Below, one piece after another: positions 59,393 to 64,000 of a DNA stretch of 64,000 bases. Every line of letters begins with the position of its first letter. The stretch's first letter is position 1. Origin of the DNA: Salvia splendens (lineage: Eukaryota > Streptophyta > Magnoliopsida > Lamiales > Lamiaceae). The notes under the pieces were generated by a model. It had not been told where the DNA came from and made no database searches. It worked only from the letters and a program-made list of their open reading frames with translations. The translations under genes were made by a program, and so were the position numbers. The stretch lies in the NCBI RefSeq assembly GCF_004379255.2, contig NC_056050.1, positions 11,779,410 through 11,843,409 on the forward strand, read 5' to 3'.

Positions 59393-60557
59393 TGTCACGC
59401 CCCGCATTCCTAAGGATAGGAAGTACGGTGGACCGCGACTAGGGGAGGAATAAAGAAGCGGGGAAGAAAGGGGGGTAACAAGAATATTTGACCCAAAACA
59501 TTTAGGAAAAGGAAAATTCAATTCAAAACAAAGTACTGTGACGACATTCTTAGTTAAAGTATTCAGAGTTTTAAATGAAAACATCGTGACGGTTTACAAG
59601 CAGCGGAAAAGACAAAAGAGATGATGCCGGGTATGACGACACGACACCATCCAAAAGATAAAAACACACTTTGGCTTTAACTGCTAACTCTCACATCCGT
59701 CCTCCCCATCGCCGCTCAACCTGCACATTAAGAAAACAACATGCAGGGCTGAGTACTTATTGCACTCAGTGGACACACGCCAAAAACATAGTTTGTCATG
59801 CCATAACAGTGTAACATTGGGGTTTTGAGTATAATGAAAATAACCCAAGTACACAAAATACATTTCATAAATTCGACTGCGCAGTCATTTTCCGATATTG
59901 CCACCCTTATTCCCTCAATCATACACTATCTGATCCAAACCATGACAAGGGGCGTGGCCACACCCAGGTCATCTAGACCGGCCAACTTGCTCTCAGATGG
60001 CACCCAGTCTCGTGTACACTAGCCTGAGGGTTCGCAGCCCAACAGACCCGAATTCGATTAAACATATGTGGTAAACCACTTCAGATAGGTTTCAAAACGA
60101 AATAATTGGCAAGACAAACAGTTCACCTCCATAAACATTTCCGGAACAAAGTCCGTATTTAAAGATAACCCACATAAAAGTAGGGTAGAAAAGCCCACCT
60201 CGATTGCTTAGCTTTTAAAACAGTTCCCTTCAACCACACTTTCCTCTGAAAAAGATCACCCTTTTGAAAGATAAATAATATCATGATTAGAGTCAGAAGA
60301 GACGAGGTTTAAACGACAATGCATGATTCCTACGTGGACGACTTCAACATCTAGCACGTTACACGTACATACACTTAACAACATATTACAAAACAACACA
60401 CAAGTCACACGTTCGAACACACCCGCACGCAAACGACGTACCCAAAACGCGCACACGACACACGAACACAGCACTCCAAGTCCTGGCATACCCTTACTGT
60501 GCAACGGCTCACTTGGCCTCGGAAAAGGTTCGGAAAAAGCTCGGAAAAAGGATCGGC
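59393..60557 (-). mobile_element. Right (5') LTR of Ty3 element 1, truncated by an assembly gap
   Basis: TGTCACGCCCCGCATTCCTAAGG onward matches 50689 onward nearly base for base, with small indels (for example CGCCCCGCATT versus CGCCCGCATTT; AAACGAAATAATTGG versus AAACAAAATATTGG). The match runs to GGATCGGC, where Ns start. Promoter-containing U3 would lie beyond the gap. Divergence from the left LTR is low, supporting a fairly recent insertion. Confidence 0.93.
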
Positions 60558-60657
60558 NNNNNNNNNNNNNNNNNNNNNNNNNNNNNNNNNNNNNNNNNNN
60601 NNNNNNNNNNNNNNNNNNNNNNNNNNNNNNNNNNNNNNNNNNNNNNNNNNNNNNNNN
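60558..60657. other. Assembly gap (100 N)
   Basis: Exactly 100 Ns, the usual placeholder for a gap of unknown size. The sequence on its left stops precisely where the other LTR enters the CTCGGC array. The sequence on its right is pol of a different Ty3 copy, so continuity across the gap is not established. Confidence 0.98.
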
Positions 60658-63497
60658 AAGTACTTTCACACAAGCAACAGGTTTATTTCTCATATTCTGG
60701 ATCTTTCGGTCCAAAATAGATTGGGGTCTCTCCTCATAGCTCAAGTCTGGATTCAAGGCGACTTCTTCGTAATGGATCACGTGCTTCGGGTCAAATACGT
60801 ATTTTCGTAACTGCGACATATGAAAAACGTTGTGCACATTTCCAAGGCTTGGTGCCAGCGCCAATCGATATGCGACGGGGACCACTCCTTCAAGAATTTC
60901 ATAAGGCCAATAAATCACTGCTTCAATTTGACCTTGACGCCAAATCGTGTTATCCTTTTTTACGGGGATACCTTCAGAAAAACTTTGTCGCTAGCTTGGA
61001 ATTGTAAGTTGGTTCGTCGGGCATCCGCGTATGATTTTTGTCTGTCTTGAGCTTCTTTTATCCTTTCACGAATTTGTCGAACAATTACAACCATCTCTTC
61101 AACTGCATCTGGTCCAAGTATTCTTCTCTCGCCAACTTCGTCCCAGTAGAGCGGCGATCTATACTTTCTTCCGTATAATGCCTCATACGGCGCCATGTTT
61201 AGCGTTGCCTGAAAACTGTTGTTGTAGACGAACTCAATCAGTGGTAGTGCTGCCTCCCAACTTCCTCCTCGATCGAGTACCACGACACTCAGCATATCCT
61301 CAAGAGTTTGGATCGTTCTCTCGGACTGTCCATCGGTCTGCAGGTGAAATGATGTGCTAAAGTTCAATTTAGTTCCAAGCTCTTTCTGTAGACTTATCCA
61401 AAATCTTAAGGTGAATATTTGGGTCACGGTCAGACGTGATAGTCACTGGGACTCCAAGCAATCGGACTATCTCCCTTATGTAAATTTGAGCTAGCTTGTT
61501 GGACCCATAGGTTATGAGAATCGGTATGAAGTGCGCACTCTTGGTAAGTCGGTCTATAATTACCCAAATGGCGGTGTTTCCTCTCAGAGTCCTTGGCAAT
61601 CCCGTCACGAAATCCATGGCGATGTATTCCCATTTCCACTTAGGAATCTCTAGTGGTTGTAACTTTCCATACGGTCGTTGATGGCCTTCACTTGCTGGCA
61701 GGCTAGACATCTCTCAACAAATGACGCTATATCCCTCTTCATACCATTCCACCAAAAGGACTTCTTTAGATCTTGATACATTTTCGTACTTCCTGGGTGG
61801 GCGGTGTAAGGAGTCTCATGTGCCTCACTCATAACTTCGTTTTTGAGTTCCTCGTTATTTGGTATGCACAGTCTTCCTTTGAAAGTAAGGGCATAGTAAT
61901 CTTCTACACGAATTTCTTCCAATTTCGCATCCATCCGTTGTGCTTCAATAATTTTCGACCTTCGATCAGGTTCACTAACTAAAGTAGCGATTCATGCTTC
62001 CACTGTTTCAGATGCATCTTGTTAAACTCGCGTATCAGGCCTTCTTCTTTGGTGAGAAAAGTAGCTAGTTGGGATTGGTTCTTCCGGCTCAAAGCATCTG
62101 CCACTACATTTGCTTTGCCCGGGTGGTAGTTGATGCCACAATTTTAGTCTTTCACCAATTCGAGCCATCTTCGTGACGCATATTCAAATCTTTTTGCTCG
62201 AAGAAAAACTTTAGGCTTTTGTGGTCCGTAAATATCTCACATCGAACTCCGTAGAGATGATGTCTCTAAATCTTTAAGGCGTGTACTACCTCTGTTAACT
62301 CCAAGTCATGGGTTGGATAGTTCAACTCGTGTGGCCTCAATTCTCGAGATGCGTAGGCAATCACTTTGTTGTTTTGCATTAATACGCCGCAAGTCCCACC
62401 TTTGAAGCGTCCGTGTATACCACATAGTTCACTCCAGGCTTTGGCACGGCTAGAATCGGTGCACTAGTTAGTTTCTCCTTCAAGAGTTGAAAATTTGCCT
62501 CACACTCCGGGGTCCAATTGACTTTATCCCCTTCTTGAGTTGTTGGGTCATGGGTCTCGATATCTTGGAGAATCCCTCTATAAACCTTCGGTATTATCCT
62601 GCCAAGCCTAGGAAACTGTGAATCTCGTTTGGTGTTGGAGGTGCTTTCCATTGTTGTACCGCCTCCACCTTGGCGGGATCCACTCGAATTCTTTCTGTCG
62701 ACACAATGTGACAGACAAAGTTTACTTCCTTAAGTCAAAACTCACACTTGCTGAATTTGGCGTGCAATTTCTCACTCCCTAACGTTTCCAAAGTGATTGA
62801 AAGGTGTTCCTCGTGTTCCTTCTCATTCTTTGAGTAGACGAGTACATCAACTATGAAGACCAAAACGAACTTATCCAAGTATGGGTGAAATACTCGATTC
62901 ATCAAATCCATGAATACTGCAGGTGCATTCGTCAATCCAAACGGCATTACCACCAACTCATAGTGACCATATCTTGTGCGAAAAGCGGTCTTCGGTATGT
63001 CTTCTCTTCGGACCCTCAATTGATGGTATCCGAACCTTAAGTCCATCTTTGAGAACACATCGGCTCCTCGGAGTTGATCGAATAGATCATCTATCCTTGG
63101 TAGTGGATACTTGTTCTTGAGGGTCATCTTGTTCAACTCTCTATAATCGATACACATTCTCATCGATCCATCATTCTTCTTCACAAAAAGCACAGGCGCG
63201 CCCCACGGTGAAATACTGGGTCTAATGAAACCCAAGTCCATAAGCTCTTGAAGTTGTATCTTGAGTTCTTCCAACTCTTTAGACGCCATTCGATGTGAGG
63301 CCTTAGACACTGGAGCCGACCCTGGCTCTAGGTCGATTGTGAACTCCAATTGTCGATCTGGCGGTGGGCCAGGTAAAGCTTCAGGAAAAACGTCTGGAAA
63401 TTCTCGTACCAGAGCGACATCCTCCACTTTCCTTTCTTCCTTCTCATCTTCTTGTAGATAGACCAGATAGGCAGGACGCCCTTTACTCAACATCGTA
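60658..63497 (-). pseudogene. pol: Ty3/gypsy element 2 pol, decayed and truncated
   Basis: The minus-strand order is protease-RT linker and reverse transcriptase (62735-63493: [20 protein letters not shown]; active site FIVD in place of FVDD), RNase H (62379-62651 and broken pieces toward 61980), integrase zinc finger ([27 protein letters not shown]; 61650-61934), integrase core (61369-61710, 60960-61427, [18 protein letters not shown]), and the C-terminal end SYEERPQSILDRKIQ...VACVKVL cut at the gap. Many frameshifts and an in-frame TAG (Trp codon loss) near 61585. Gag and protease lie beyond the third element's insertion. Clearly related to element 1 but older. Confidence 0.93.
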
Positions 63498-64000
63498 TGT
63501 CACGACCGCCCATACTAGGGGTACTACAACGCGGCGATCGTGACCAAGGGACGACAAAAACGACAACTTACAAGGATAATAGTTTATGAAAGCTTAATTA
63601 GCTTAAAGGAATAACATTTTTGGTTCATTAAAAGCATATACAACAAATTTTTAGTTTAAAGAACTTAATGTTATAAATTTATTATTAATTAGCAACGACT
63701 TAAGACAAATAGGTTTTTCAAAATAAGCAGTGGAGAAAATTAAAAAAAACAATTAACTTCCGAAAGAAAACATTTGGTTTAGTTCACGAGAAACCATTTT
63801 AGAGAACCTAGGTAAACATCAGATTAAAGCCTAACACAATTAAACATGCTCAAACACAGTACGAAATGGAATAAAGTCTTGAGGCATAGTTCAAAAATAT
63901 AGCAGCGTAACTAAGGTTTAAAGATTGTCGAGGATAACGCCTATGTATGAAGACACAACGCATCCTAAGTTCTTGGGCCAACTCAACATCCTCCGCAACA
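63498..64000 (-). mobile_element. Partial LTR of a third Ty3-type element
   Basis: TGTCACGACCGCCCATACTAGGGG begins at 63498, directly after the element 2 pol codons (…[11 protein letters not shown]). It has the same TGTCACG start (CGTGACA end on the minus strand) as element 1's LTR but differs beyond that. It continues to the window end without a reading frame. I infer the outer end of an LTR inserted in element 2, or a recombined joint. Confidence 0.7.

Overview
This window is repeat-dominated nuclear DNA from a flowering plant, probably a eudicot. The evidence is a Ty1/copia element, Ty3/gypsy elements of chromovirus type with a Met-tRNA primer site, GT-AG introns, and pseudogene exons that read as plant dynamin-related protein 2 (DRP2) and a plant ASCC3/Brr2-class DExH helicase (DExH14-like). 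I see no intact host gene and no tRNA, rRNA or CRISPR locus. Family names come from recalled protein motifs, not from a search.

Layout. (1) 1-5939: a decayed copia element with its leader, a gag broken by one stop, a Ty3-type LTR fragment inserted where the gag end, protease and front of integrase should be, then the rest of pol and a 1.45 kb right LTR. (2) 5940-9060: AT-rich intergenic DNA with a DNA-transposon-like remnant, an ATT microsatellite and a perfect 192-bp tandem duplication. (3) 9064-34258: the most unusual part. A leader with an ATG and a splice donor is followed by six to seven tandem copies of a 3.6-4.2 kb chimeric cassette. Each cassette joins a coiled-coil gene fragment, exons and introns of DRP2, and exons and introns of the helicase, separated by GAA/AAG-rich purine tracts. 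Two copies are almost identical at 3,611 bp spacing. The array ends in a patchwork of short duplications followed by DRP2 exons found in no other unit. (4) About 34260-50688: a 16.4 kb satellite built from degenerate TGTGTATTTTGTGTA-like motifs, arranged as 1.28 kb and 0.87 kb higher-order units, with its orientation inverted at 47457. (5) 50689-60557: a Tekay/Del-like Ty3 element on the minus strand with 2.8 kb LTR, PPT, full-length pol, gag, an extra reading frame upstream of gag, and PBS. Its right LTR runs into a 100-N gap. (6) 60658-63497: the decayed pol of a second Ty3 element on the minus strand, cut off by (7) the LTR of a third element (63498-64000).

Nothing here looks like a working pathway. 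The biological interest is structural: a multi-gene, intron-retaining chimera that decayed and was then tandemly amplified, next to a large satellite containing a head-on inversion.
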